Source of the DNA: Streptosporangium carneum
Lineage (GTDB): Bacteria > Actinomycetota > Actinomycetes > Streptosporangiales > Streptosporangiaceae
Direction of reading: 5' to 3'
Assembly (NCBI RefSeq): GCF_027922005.1
Contig: NZ_BSEV01000001.1
Location: 955,638 to 1,019,637, forward strand
Length of the DNA: 64,000 nucleotides
Of this stretch, positions 42,558-51,423 are shown one piece after another. Position numbers and translations under genes: made by a program. Each line of letters opens with the position of its first letter. Position 1 is the stretch's first letter. The notes under the pieces are model-generated. The model was not told the DNA's origin. It was given only the letters and a program-made list of their open reading frames with translations, and searched no databases.

Positions 42558-43229
42558 GTGGGAGACGAGATGGTCGCCGTCCCGTCGGGGCGGGTGACGC
42601 TGTCGGACCGGCGGACGCGGCGTAGCTGGCCGGTCGAGGTCGCGCCGTTCCAGATGTCGGCGTTCCCGGTCACCCAGTCGTGGTACGCGCAGGTCACCGG
42701 TCAGTGGCCGAGCGCCGCCCGAGGCGACCGGCTGCCCGTCGAGGGCGTTTCGTGGTGGGACGCGCTCCGGTTCTGCGACGCCCTGTCCCAGCGCGAGGGG
42801 CTGACGCCCGCGTACCGCCTCCGTGGCGAGGACGAGTCGGTCGAATGGGACGCCTCCGCCGATGGGTACCGGCTGCCGACCGAGGCCGAGTGGGAGCACG
42901 CCTGTCGTGCCGGCACCACGGGCCCACGATACGGCCGTCTCGACGAGATCGCCTGGTACCAGGAGAACGCGGACGGGCGGATCCACGCCGTGGGTGGCAG
43001 GCGGCCCAACGCGTGGGGCCTGTACGACATGCTGGGCAACGTCTGGAACTGGTGCTGGGACGTCTACGACGCCGAGGTGTACGGCACGTACCGGGTGCTC
43101 CGCGGAGGCGGATGGTCCGACGAGCACTGGAGCTGCCGCGCCTCGGTACGGCGCCGCAGCCACCCGACCTTCCGCATCGACGACGTGGGGTTCCGCGTCG
43201 CACGCTCCACACCGATGTCCCGGCCGTGA
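42558..43229 (+). CDS. SUMF1/formylglycine-generating-enzyme-family protein
   Basis: A 223-residue protein of the SUMF1 (sulfatase-modifying) fold. It has PVEGVSWWDALRFCDALSQR, YRLPTEAEWEHACRAGT, GLYDMLGNVWNWCWDVYD, RVLRGGGW and a final VGFRVARS, the usual order. True formylglycine-generating enzymes need two cysteines near the end (C-x4-C); here only one is present (SCRASVRRR), so it is unlikely to be a canonical sulfatase activator and may be one of the non-catalytic or iron-type members. GTG 42558 has GGAGG upstream. Confidence 0.82.
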   Translation: MGDEMVAVPSGRVTLSDRRTRRSWPVEVAPFQMSAFPVTQSWYAQVTGQWPSAARGDRLPVEGVSWWDALRFCDALSQREGLTPAYRLRGEDESVEWDASADGYRLPTEAEWEHACRAGTTGPRYGRLDEIAWYQENADGRIHAVGGRRPNAWGLYDMLGNVWNWCWDVYDAEVYGTYRVLRGGGWSDEHWSCRASVRRRSHPTFRIDDVGFRVARSTPMSRP

Positions 43230-43750
43230 CAGCTCTGTTTGTCCCGGTCGTGACAGCTCCGTTTCGAAGTGACCGGTACGTGAATCTCCGCCTGTGAGCC
43301 GTCGCTCTGCCGCCCCTCGTGAAGGACCGCCGGTCCTGTGCGGTTTTCGGTGGGCGCGTGCCGGCTCCGGCGGCCGTCGGAGAAGCGACCCCTTCCGCCC
43401 GCGGGGCGGCCGTCATCCCGCCGCCGCGCACGGCTCCGGCTTGGGCTCTCCAGGCTCGCCCGCCGCGTACGGCGACCGTCATCCGGCTCTCACCGCGTCA
43501 GCCCGGCAGGTCGAACTCGCTGCTTTTGACGCCCGAGAAGAATGAAAGCAAACAAAAGTGGTGTTTTCGAAGGCTCCAAAGGGTGACGCCTTCGTTCTTC
43601 GGGGGATTGCCGTCTTCGTTCGCGCGTACTCTTCAAGGGGAATGGCCGATTGCGGTCGTGTGGGATCCTTGGCGTCTTCGCCGTCTTCCCGTAGCGGGCG
43701 ATTATCGGTTTTTTGTTGAAATACCCTTTGTCTCCGGAAAGGGTCGCGCT
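43230..43750. other. Gap with an AT-richer segment before the small secreted protein
   Basis: No gene is supported. From about 43530 to 43750 the base composition falls well below the window's average, with several A/T runs, and probably holds the promoter of the gene at 43751. A 9-base inverted element (GACGCCTTC / GAAGGC) lies near 43575-43600. Confidence 0.35.
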
Positions 43751-44077
43751 ATGCGGCATTTCTTGAAGAAGTGTGCATCCATGCTCGTTCTCGCGGTGGT
43801 CGTCCCCGCCCTCCCGCCCTCGGCGCTCGCCGATTCGGCGAAGCTCCGAGAGCCCGATCGGTCGTCGGCCGCGGTCTGCGGATTCTGGGAGAACGCGATC
43901 TCCGCGTACTACGAACACTGCAACGCGCCCAGGAGGATCCTGATCCGGGTGGACTATTCGGGTGGTGGCGAGGAGAACGACCGATGCCGCCTGGTCAGCG
44001 CCCGAAGGACCTACCTCGGCAGCGACGACGAGATCGACAACGCGTACTACATCAGTTCGGGGATCTGCCCGGTCTGA
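43751..44077 (+). CDS. Small secreted protein, DUF6355-like
   Basis: A 108-residue exported protein: a Sec signal MRHFLKKCASMLVLAVVVP, cleaved near ALA-DS, and a mature part of about 75 residues with four cysteines (C-GFWENAISAYYEHC, NDRC, ISSGIC). The GFWENAISAYYEHCNAPRR region resembles DUF6355, a family of small exported actinobacterial proteins sometimes listed with natural-product genes. No activity is known. The cysteines probably form two disulfides. The composition upstream is lower in G+C than the neighbourhood. Confidence 0.65.
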   Translation: MRHFLKKCASMLVLAVVVPALPPSALADSAKLREPDRSSAAVCGFWENAISAYYEHCNAPRRILIRVDYSGGGEENDRCRLVSARRTYLGSDDEIDNAYYISSGICPV

Positions 44078-44218
44078 CCCCTCAGCGCTTCGCTCTCGAC
44101 GAGGGGACCTCGGCGGATCGCTTCAGCCTCCCGCGGGTCGTCCGGCGGCCGGAAAGCGAGCGACTGCGGCGCGCCGGTCATCGCCCAGGGGCCAGGAAAC
44201 CAGACACCTGAAGGGCGG

Positions 44219-45916
44219 ATGGGCCTCGCGCAGAGGGTGATGCATGATCAAATGACCGTTGTGTCTCTTCCTCTGTTGCCTGGCGACCCCGAGCGGATAG
44301 GGCGCTACGAGCTGGTGGGCCGTCTGGGGGCGGGCGGTCAGGGCGTCGTGTACGCCGGGCGCGGGGCGCGGGGCGAGCAGGTGGCGGTCAAGCTGCTGCA
44401 GGCCTGGTTCGCCGACGACGCCGGAGCGCGGGAACGGTTCGTCCGTGAGCTGGCGTTCGCCGAGAAGGTCGCGGACTTCTGTACCGCGCGGGTCATCGAG
44501 GCCAACGTCGAGGGCGACCGGCCGTACATCGTCAGCGAGTTCGTGTCCGGGCCGTCACTGCAGCAGCTCGTCCGCAGCGAGGGACCCCGTACCGGTGCCG
44601 ACCTGCGGCGCCTGGCGATCGGCACGGTCACCGCGCTGGCGGCGATCCACCAGGCGAAGATCGTGCACCGGGACTTCAAACCGCCCAACGTCCTGATGGG
44701 GCGGGACGGCCCCCGGGTCATCGACTTCGGCATCGCCAAGGCGCTCGACACGACGTCCACGACGACCAGCCACGTCGTGGGCACTCCGGCGTACATGGCG
44801 CCCGAGCAGTTCGGCGGGGGGAGCCTCGGCCCGTGGACCGACATGTTCGCCTGGGGCTCGACGATGCTGTTCGCCGCGACCGGCCGGGCGCCGTTCGGCG
44901 ACGACACCGTTCCGGCGGTGATACACCGGATCCTGTCCGCCGAGCCCGACCTCGGCGCGCTGCCGGAACCGCTGGCCGGGCTGGTCGGCGCCTGCCTGGC
45001 CAAGGATCCCGCGAGGCGGCCGGCCGCACCTCAGGTCCTGCTCGCCCTCGTCGGCCTCGATCCCTCGTCGGAACCCACGCCCGGTGGCGAGGCCGTCCTC
45101 GCCGCGGGGGCGGCCGCCGTCGGCGGGTCCGGGAGCGCGCCGCACGGGCCGCCTCCCCCTCACCTCTCCGCGGGGCATTCCCCGCATTCCCCGGTGGAGC
45201 CGCCTCATCGCCATCCCGGGGAGAGGGCTCACCGGGATTCCCCGGCGGAGACCCACCGGCATCTCACGGAGGGGCGTCGGCCCGTCGTGCCGGGGCCGCT
45301 CAGGCGTGGGAAGGTTCTCGCCGGCGCGGCCGTCGCGCTGGTGGCGCTCGGGACATCGAGCGCCGTCGTGTGGTGGGCGGTCGGGAACGGCGTCTCGGCG
45401 CGCGACACACCGGCCGTGGCCGGTGGGCGGACTCCGTCTCTCTTCGCGACACCCGCCCCCGGGAAGACCGCGGCCGGAACCCCGACCGACGCCCGGGACC
45501 TCTCCAGGCTTCCCGACCCGTGCGCCCTCGTCCCGCGGAAGCTGCTCGACTCCTTTCACCTCGACGGCGGAGGCGATCACACGGACGACACCGACGGGCG
45601 GCGAAACTGCACCTGGTGGCCCGAGGGCCGCGACACGACCCCCTACTACTTCGTGGACGTCTTCACCTATCCCACTCCCGTCCCCAAGGACTCCTCGGCC
45701 CGTTTTCTCGTGATCAAGAACAAGACGGCCTGGCAGTCCGTGATTCGCGACTCCGGTGCCCCCCACAAGCTGAGCTGCAGCATTTCCTGGGCCACCTCAT
45801 ACGGCCACGTGCGGGTCAATCTCCGCAATCACGAGCCGAATTGGGCTAAGTCCTGGAAACTCTGTAAGTACGCCCACAAGTTCGCGACAGGCGTCTTCCC
45901 TCTGAGCCGGCGGTGA
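44219..45916 (+). CDS. Transmembrane serine/threonine protein kinase
   Basis: A 565-residue PknB-like receptor kinase. Kinase domain residues 25-285: glycine loop GRLGAGGQGVVYAG, VAVKLL (Lys), HRDFKPPNVL (catalytic loop), VIDFGIAK (DFG), YMAPEQF and WTDMFAWGS. A Pro/His-rich juxtamembrane region follows, then one membrane segment (AGAAVALVALGTSSAVVWWA) and an extracellular domain of about 170 residues with three to four cysteines, reminiscent of DUF3558-type exported domains, instead of PASTA repeats. It probably senses an envelope signal. Starts at 44219, 44240 and 44252 are all possible. Confidence 0.9.
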   Translation: MGLAQRVMHDQMTVVSLPLLPGDPERIGRYELVGRLGAGGQGVVYAGRGARGEQVAVKLLQAWFADDAGARERFVRELAFAEKVADFCTARVIEANVEGDRPYIVSEFVSGPSLQQLVRSEGPRTGADLRRLAIGTVTALAAIHQAKIVHRDFKPPNVLMGRDGPRVIDFGIAKALDTTSTTTSHVVGTPAYMAPEQFGGGSLGPWTDMFAWGSTMLFAATGRAPFGDDTVPAVIHRILSAEPDLGALPEPLAGLVGACLAKDPARRPAAPQVLLALVGLDPSSEPTPGGEAVLAAGAAAVGGSGSAPHGPPPPHLSAGHSPHSPVEPPHRHPGERAHRDSPAETHRHLTEGRRPVVPGPLRRGKVLAGAAVALVALGTSSAVVWWAVGNGVSARDTPAVAGGRTPSLFATPAPGKTAAGTPTDARDLSRLPDPCALVPRKLLDSFHLDGGGDHTDDTDGRRNCTWWPEGRDTTPYYFVDVFTYPTPVPKDSSARFLVIKNKTAWQSVIRDSGAPHKLSCSISWATSYGHVRVNLRNHEPNWAKSWKLCKYAHKFATGVFPLSRR

Positions 45917-46098
45917 CCTCCTGGAGCTCCGGCCTCTCGAGGGCGCCGTCTCCGGGTGAGACAGACCCGCATGCGAGACACCCGCTCTCCGTGTGAGGCG
46001 GACCCGCTCCGCGGGGTGCCGCGGACCGGTACGTCCGGATTCCTGAGGGAGCCGGTGGAGGGACCCGGTGCACGGCCGCGCCGCCGGGTCCCGGCCGG

Positions 46099-48162
46099 TC
46101 AGATCATCACGTGCGCCTCGGGATGCCCGACGAAGGAGAACTGCGCGTTGCGGGTGAGCTTGATGTCGTCGGCCTGCCAGGTGTGCATCGACGCGTCACC
46201 GCTGCGCCAGTACACGAAGTTGAACCGGTCGGCGGAGTAGATCTTGACCCGGTCCTCCTTCAGCCGCCGCACCAGCCGCGTGTCCTCGCCCCGCGTCACG
46301 TCCTCGAACCCGTAGTGCCGGAACATCTCGGCCTTTCCGAGGAACGTCCCGCCCTGCACCAGCCAGCTGTAGCGGTGCTCCAGTCCTGGGAGCCGCAGCA
46401 TCGTCGTGTTGCTGCCCTCGAAATAGGCGTAGTGCGCGCCCTTCCCGACCAACTCCGCGTCGGAATAGTCGAAAGCACGCACCAGGTCCGACAGATAGTG
46501 CTCCCCGTACAGGTTGTCGTCGTCCATTTTCGCGACGAGCTCGCCCTCCGCCGCCGCGATGCCCATGTTCATGCAGGCTCCCAACGACAACGAGGGGTCC
46601 GCGGGCAGCACCACCACGTCGGAGATCCCCGCGACCCGTGCCTTGTCGGCCACCACCACCGGGTCGATGTCCAGTCCGTGCAGCACCATCACCAGCTGCA
46701 ACGGCCGGTGGATCTGCTTGGCCACCGAGGAGATGGCGTGCTCGATCTGCGAGGCCCGGTTCGTCGGCAGCACCACCGACACCGATCGCGACCGGGTCTC
46801 GACGGGCTTGCCGAGGACCCGCAGAATCTGGTCCACCCGGTGCGTGAACAGATGCTTGTCGAAGACCTCGCGCATCGCCAGGTGCCCCTGCCGGGCGCGC
46901 AGCTCAGGGCTGTTGATCAGGTGCAGCACCTGGTTGTAGGACTCCAGCTCGTCCCTGGCGATGGGAATCAGCGCCCCGAAGGTCTCCTCGATCGCCCGGG
47001 ACCACCCGGAGACCACCGACGTCGCGCACGCCGACAGCTCGAAGACGCGGCGGGCGCACATGGTCGGCGAGTCGAGCACCGAGTTCACGTTCAGGAAGAC
47101 CTTGTACATCTTGTACGCGGCCAGCATCTGGTCGTACGGCAGCTCGCCCACGATGTGCGGGACGTACTCGGCGGGCCAGGCGTACTTCTCGTCGACCGTG
47201 CCGTTGCGGGCGAAGATGTGCAGCCCCAGCTCGCGGATCGGCGCCAGCACGGTCTCCATCTGCTCGCGCCGCTCGGGGTGCTTGTCGCGGAAGTACATCC
47301 CCGCGAAAACCACGTCGTGCAGCCGTCCCTGCCGCTCCTGGATCGGGTTGTGCACCCGGGGCTGCGCGGCGAACTGCAGGACGTCGACCCGGTCGTGCCC
47401 CAGCACCTCGCGGTAGCGCGGCACCATGTCCCCGTCGCACGTGAAGACGTGGTCGAACAGTTTCGCCGTGTCGATGAAGAAGTCGAAGTTCGGCGGGTCC
47501 TCCTTGTTCCAGAAGACCGTCGGGATCCCCTCGTCCCTGCACCAGTCGATCAGGGCGCGCAGCTCCGGTTTCGGGGCGTTGGACCCGGTCATCTGGTAGC
47601 GCCAGCGGCCCTGGTTGCCGTGCCAGGCCGACTCGGCGAACAGCACGTCGGGCCTGCGCTCGGCGAAGATCTCCGGCCAGTCGCGCAGCCCGAACTCGAT
47701 CTGGTCCCACTCGTACTTGAACGCCATCCTGGAGAAGTCGTCCAGGATCACCGCGACCTTCAGGTCGGGCCGGTTGATCGGCCCGGCGGGCCACTTCACC
47801 TGCGGCACGTTCACCGCGGGACCCTGCTGGTCGAGCTCCTCGACCACCTCGCTCACCGGCCTGGGCGGTTTGGGCCCCTTGCGGGCCTCCATCGCGGCCT
47901 TCAGCTTCCCCGGCAGCCGGGCGACCCCGGACCCCTTCGCCCCGGTCAGCGCCTCGGCGACCCGGTAGGGCCGCTGGACCTTGGTGGACTCCAGTTTCCA
48001 CTGCGCGTAGTCGGCGCGGGCCTCGGCGATGGCGAGACGCCGCTCCAGGTCCCTGACGCGCTCCTCGAAGCGCTCGACGACCTTGCGCTCCTCAGGAAGC
48101 CAGTTGATCGGCCCGAGACGCTGGAACTTCGGCTCTTCTGGGGTCTGCTCAGGGGAACTCAT
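46099..48162 (-). CDS. Two-domain glycosyltransferase: CgeB-like plus GT2
   Basis: A 687-residue protein. After a coiled-coil N-terminus (residues 20-65) comes a CgeB/spore-maturation-like glycosyltransferase domain to about 440 (VAVILDDFSRMAFKYEWDQI, FELSACATSVVSG). A family 2 domain follows from about 465 (VSVVLPTNRASQIEHAISSV, with KMDDDNLYG as the DxD metal site and TRGEDTRLVRRLKED as the acceptor-side motif). It is part of the polysaccharide locus and probably adds sugars to a surface polymer or protein. It is transcribed with wecB, with about 170 bp between them. Confidence 0.82.
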   Translation of the reverse strand: MSSPEQTPEEPKFQRLGPINWLPEERKVVERFEERVRDLERRLAIAEARADYAQWKLESTKVQRPYRVAEALTGAKGSGVARLPGKLKAAMEARKGPKPPRPVSEVVEELDQQGPAVNVPQVKWPAGPINRPDLKVAVILDDFSRMAFKYEWDQIEFGLRDWPEIFAERRPDVLFAESAWHGNQGRWRYQMTGSNAPKPELRALIDWCRDEGIPTVFWNKEDPPNFDFFIDTAKLFDHVFTCDGDMVPRYREVLGHDRVDVLQFAAQPRVHNPIQERQGRLHDVVFAGMYFRDKHPERREQMETVLAPIRELGLHIFARNGTVDEKYAWPAEYVPHIVGELPYDQMLAAYKMYKVFLNVNSVLDSPTMCARRVFELSACATSVVSGWSRAIEETFGALIPIARDELESYNQVLHLINSPELRARQGHLAMREVFDKHLFTHRVDQILRVLGKPVETRSRSVSVVLPTNRASQIEHAISSVAKQIHRPLQLVMVLHGLDIDPVVVADKARVAGISDVVVLPADPSLSLGACMNMGIAAAEGELVAKMDDDNLYGEHYLSDLVRAFDYSDAELVGKGAHYAYFEGSNTTMLRLPGLEHRYSWLVQGGTFLGKAEMFRHYGFEDVTRGEDTRLVRRLKEDRVKIYSADRFNFVYWRSGDASMHTWQADDIKLTRNAQFSFVGHPEAHVMI

Positions 48163-48329
48163 GGGGAATCGCCTTTACACCGAGGTCGTGCCAGCGTACG
48201 ACTTACGCCGTACCGAAAAAGCCGTTTTACAGGGATTTGGGCGGTACGGCCTACCCCGCTCACGCGGTACGGCTCTTCCGTCCACACGGCGACCTGCCCT
48301 GCCTGCGGGGACTGCGGGGCCTGCGGGGC

Positions 48330-49499
48330 CTACAGGGACTCGGACGGTACGGCCTGCCCCGCGGGAGAGAGGTTCCCTCCCCTGAGCCAGGCCTCGATCA
48401 CCCGGGCGATCCTGGGCCCCGCCTTGCCGTCCCAGAGCGGGGGCAGGTCGCCCGAGGGCGTCACCGCGCCCTCGGCCAGGGCCCGGTCGGCGGCGGCCGC
48501 CAGCTGCGCCGGGGTCACCAGGCGGTTGGTGCCGTGGGTGATGGTGATCGGCCGCTCGGTGTTGGGGCGCACCGTGAGGCAGGGGACGCCGAGCATGGTC
48601 GTCTCCTCCTGCACGCCGCCGGAGTCGGTGACGACCAGCGCCGCGCCGCGCACCAGCGACAGGAAGTCGACATAGCCGAGCGGGTCGACGATGAGCAGGT
48701 TCCCGCCGGTCACCAGTCCCGCCTCGGCCAGGCGCTCACGGCCCCTGGGGTGGATCGGCACCACGATCGGCAGGCGCTCGCTCACCTCGAGCACGGCGTC
48801 CACGAGCTCCTTGGCCGACGCGGGGTCGTCCACGTTCGCGGGCCGGTGCAGCGTGGCCACGCCGTACCGCTCGGGCAGTTCCAGGCGGGCGCGGACCGGG
48901 GCGGGGTCGAGGCGGTCGAGCGCGGAGAACAGGCTGTCGATCATCGGGTTGCCGACGAGGTGGACGCGCGCCGGGTCCACGCCCTCGTTCGACAGGTGGG
49001 ACAGCGCGTCGGGCGAGGTGGCGAAGAGGATGTCGGACAGGGCGTCGGTGACGATCCGGTTGACCTCCTCGGGCATCTCGCGGTCGAAGGAGCGCAGGCC
49101 CGCCTCGACGTGCGCGGTCGGGATGTGGAGCTTGGCGCAGACGAGGATCGCGGCCAGCGTGGAGTTCACGTCGCCGTAGACGACGACCAGGGTGGGCCGG
49201 TGCTCGAGCGCCACCTCCTCGAGGCCGGTCAGCAGGGCGGCGGTCTGGCGCGCGTGCGAGCCCGATCCGACTCCCAGGTTGGCGATCGGCTCGGGCAGCC
49301 CGAGGTCGGCGAAGAACACGTCCGACATCAGCGCGTCGTAGTGCTGACCGGTGTGCACGATGCCCTGCCGCACCCCCAGCTCGGCGAGCCCGCGCACGAC
49401 GGGGGCCGCCTTCACGAAGTTGGGCCGTGCGCCCAGCACGTGCAGGACGAGGGGATTGTCAGGGGCCGGGGTCGTCCCCGTGGGGGCGTAGTCCCTCAT
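48330..49499 (-). CDS. wecB: UDP-N-acetylglucosamine 2-epimerase
   Basis: A 389-residue non-hydrolysing UDP-GlcNAc 2-epimerase. Motifs: LGARPNFVKAAPV, HTGQHYD, HVEAGLRSFDREMPEE, VTDSGGVQEETT and RPNTERP. It converts UDP-GlcNAc to UDP-ManNAc in the cytoplasm, and the wecC-type dehydrogenase at 51424 can take the product to UDP-ManNAcA. It is divergent from the glycosyltransferase at 49556, with 56 bp between starts, so the promoters must overlap. Its 3' end runs into a short GC repeat. Confidence 0.93.
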   Translation of the reverse strand: MRDYAPTGTTPAPDNPLVLHVLGARPNFVKAAPVVRGLAELGVRQGIVHTGQHYDALMSDVFFADLGLPEPIANLGVGSGSHARQTAALLTGLEEVALEHRPTLVVVYGDVNSTLAAILVCAKLHIPTAHVEAGLRSFDREMPEEVNRIVTDALSDILFATSPDALSHLSNEGVDPARVHLVGNPMIDSLFSALDRLDPAPVRARLELPERYGVATLHRPANVDDPASAKELVDAVLEVSERLPIVVPIHPRGRERLAEAGLVTGGNLLIVDPLGYVDFLSLVRGAALVVTDSGGVQEETTMLGVPCLTVRPNTERPITITHGTNRLVTPAQLAAAADRALAEGAVTPSGDLPPLWDGKAGPRIARVIEAWLRGGNLSPAGQAVPSESL

Positions 49500-49555
49500 T
49501 GACCTCGCCTTTCATGCGGGAGTAGGGCAAACGTTGCCTATGGTACGGTCACGGC

Positions 49556-51226
49556 GTGGTATCCGAAGCCAGCTCGCCAGACTCTCCCAAAGTTTCCGCG
49601 AAGTCGGCCCGTGCCGGGTTGAGCGGGCTTCTGAGAGGGTTCGCCAAGCACCCTGTGATCGTCTCCCGGATCGTGGTGACCAAGGTCAAGTCCGATCCGG
49701 TGCGGGTGGCCCAGGCCGCCGCCGAGACCCTGCCGCCGAAGCTGCGTCCCGTCGTGGGCCGCTTCGCCTGGCCGGCCGCGCGCCGGGCCAGGCTCGTCGT
49801 CCGCAAGCTCGGCATGCGCGTGGTCAAGGGGCCGTGGGCCGAGGCCAAGGAGCACTTCGACGCGGGCCGGATGAGCGAGGCCGTCGCCGTCCTCCAGACG
49901 CACACCAGATACCCCTTCGTCAAGCGCAGGGCGACCTACTACGCCGGTGAGCTGGCCGCGATCCAGCCCAACCCGATCCCGCCGAAGGAGAAGGTGATCG
50001 TCGGCGAGCGCGTCCAGGGACGGGTGCTGCACTGCGTCACCAACGCGCTGCCGTACACGCAGGCCGGATACACCGTGCGCACCCACCGGATCGTCACCGC
50101 GCAGAAGGCGGCCGGTCTCGACCCGCACATCGTGACCAGCTGGGGCTGGCCGATGATGCAGGGCCACGCGGACGCGACGCCGTACGAGGAGATCGACGGC
50201 ATCCCCTACCACCGGCTGATCCCCGACGGCGGCGACGTGCCGTTCGAGAGCCACGGGCGGATGCTCAGGGGCGCGGCCGAGGTGACCGAGCTGGTCAGGA
50301 CCCTCAGGCCGCAGGTCCTGCACGCCGCGACCGACCACCGCAACGGCTCGGTCGCGCTGGCCGTGCGGGAGCGGACGGGGACGCCGATGGTCTACGAGGT
50401 CAGAGGCTTCCTCGAGGAGACCTGGGCCTCCCGTGACCCCAAGCGCGTCGGCAGCCAGCGGCACGTGCTCCAGCGCGACCGCGAGGCGTTCATCATGCGC
50501 TCGGCGGACGCCGTGGTGACCCTCGCGGAGACCATGGCCACCGAGATCGTCGAGCGGGGCGTGCCGAGGGAGAAGATCTTCCTGGCGCCGAACGCGGTCG
50601 ACGACTCGCTGCTGACCGCCGAGTACGACGGCGAGGCGTTCCGCTCCGCCTACGGCATCGAGCCCGGCGAGATCATCATGGGCTCGGTCTCGAGCATCGT
50701 GGCCTACGAGGGCTTCGCGACCATGATCAACGCGGCGGCGCTGCTGCGGGACCAGGGCGCCCCGATCAAGGTGCTCCTCGTCGGAGACGGCGCGGAGCGG
50801 GCCGCGCTGCTCGAGCAGGTCGAGGAGCTCGGTCTCGGGGACGTCGCGATCCTGCCGGGCAGGGTCGGCCCCGACGAGGCGCTTCAGGCGCAGGCGGCCA
50901 TCGACATCTTCGTCTGCCCTCGCGAGGACCTGCGCGTATGCCGACTTGTTACACCATTGAAACCCGTCGAGGCCATGGCGCTCGGAAAGCCGGTCGTGCT
51001 GAGCGATCTGCCCGCCCTGTCGGAGCTCGTGGGCACCGGAGGCGCGGGGCTCCTGGTTCCCGCCGGTGACCCCCAGGCGCTCGCGGAGGCGCTCGCCGCA
51101 CTCCGTGACGACCCGGAGCGGAGGGCCGCGATGGGAGAGGCGGGACGGGCGGAAGTGGCGGCGAAGCGCACGTGGAGCCGTGTCGCGGAGACGTATCGTG
51201 ACCTTTACCGATCACTTACGGATTGA
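49556..51226 (+). CDS. Family 4 glycosyltransferase
   Basis: A 556-residue GT-B glycosyltransferase. The first 130 residues are a basic helical extension unusual for the family (AKHPVIVSRIVVTKVKSDPV). The N-terminal Rossmann half has HIVTSWGWPMMQGHADATP and later YEVRGFLEETW. The C-terminal half has SSIVAYEGFATMINAAALL, LLVGDGAERAAL and the EX7E region PVEAMALGKPVVLSD. The donor is unknown; in this locus UDP-ManNAcA or UDP-ManNAc is possible. GTG 49556 has no ribosome binding site, and a TACGGT lies six bases upstream, so it may be leaderless. Confidence 0.87.
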   Translation: MVSEASSPDSPKVSAKSARAGLSGLLRGFAKHPVIVSRIVVTKVKSDPVRVAQAAAETLPPKLRPVVGRFAWPAARRARLVVRKLGMRVVKGPWAEAKEHFDAGRMSEAVAVLQTHTRYPFVKRRATYYAGELAAIQPNPIPPKEKVIVGERVQGRVLHCVTNALPYTQAGYTVRTHRIVTAQKAAGLDPHIVTSWGWPMMQGHADATPYEEIDGIPYHRLIPDGGDVPFESHGRMLRGAAEVTELVRTLRPQVLHAATDHRNGSVALAVRERTGTPMVYEVRGFLEETWASRDPKRVGSQRHVLQRDREAFIMRSADAVVTLAETMATEIVERGVPREKIFLAPNAVDDSLLTAEYDGEAFRSAYGIEPGEIIMGSVSSIVAYEGFATMINAAALLRDQGAPIKVLLVGDGAERAALLEQVEELGLGDVAILPGRVGPDEALQAQAAIDIFVCPREDLRVCRLVTPLKPVEAMALGKPVVLSDLPALSELVGTGGAGLLVPAGDPQALAEALAALRDDPERRAAMGEAGRAEVAAKRTWSRVAETYRDLYRSLTD

Positions 51227-51423
51227 TGACCTTCGCCAGGTGACCCGGCAACTGGCAGTTTGCGATGCGTTCAATCGCATTAGACGTGGCTCGTGCCGAC
51301 TTGAGATAGCCTTTGCGACCATGAAGTGTTGTTTCCGGCATCCGAGGGCCTCCCTGTGAGTGGCACAGCGAGCTCGCCGGAGACCTGGCGCCCTTGTGGG
51401 GCAGGGCTGACGAAGGAGGCCGT

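Noticed and set aside
48290..48360. Regulatory array after wecB
   Set aside because: The short TGCGGGGCC-like repetition is GC-rich slippage at a gene end, without dyad symmetry or promoter context.
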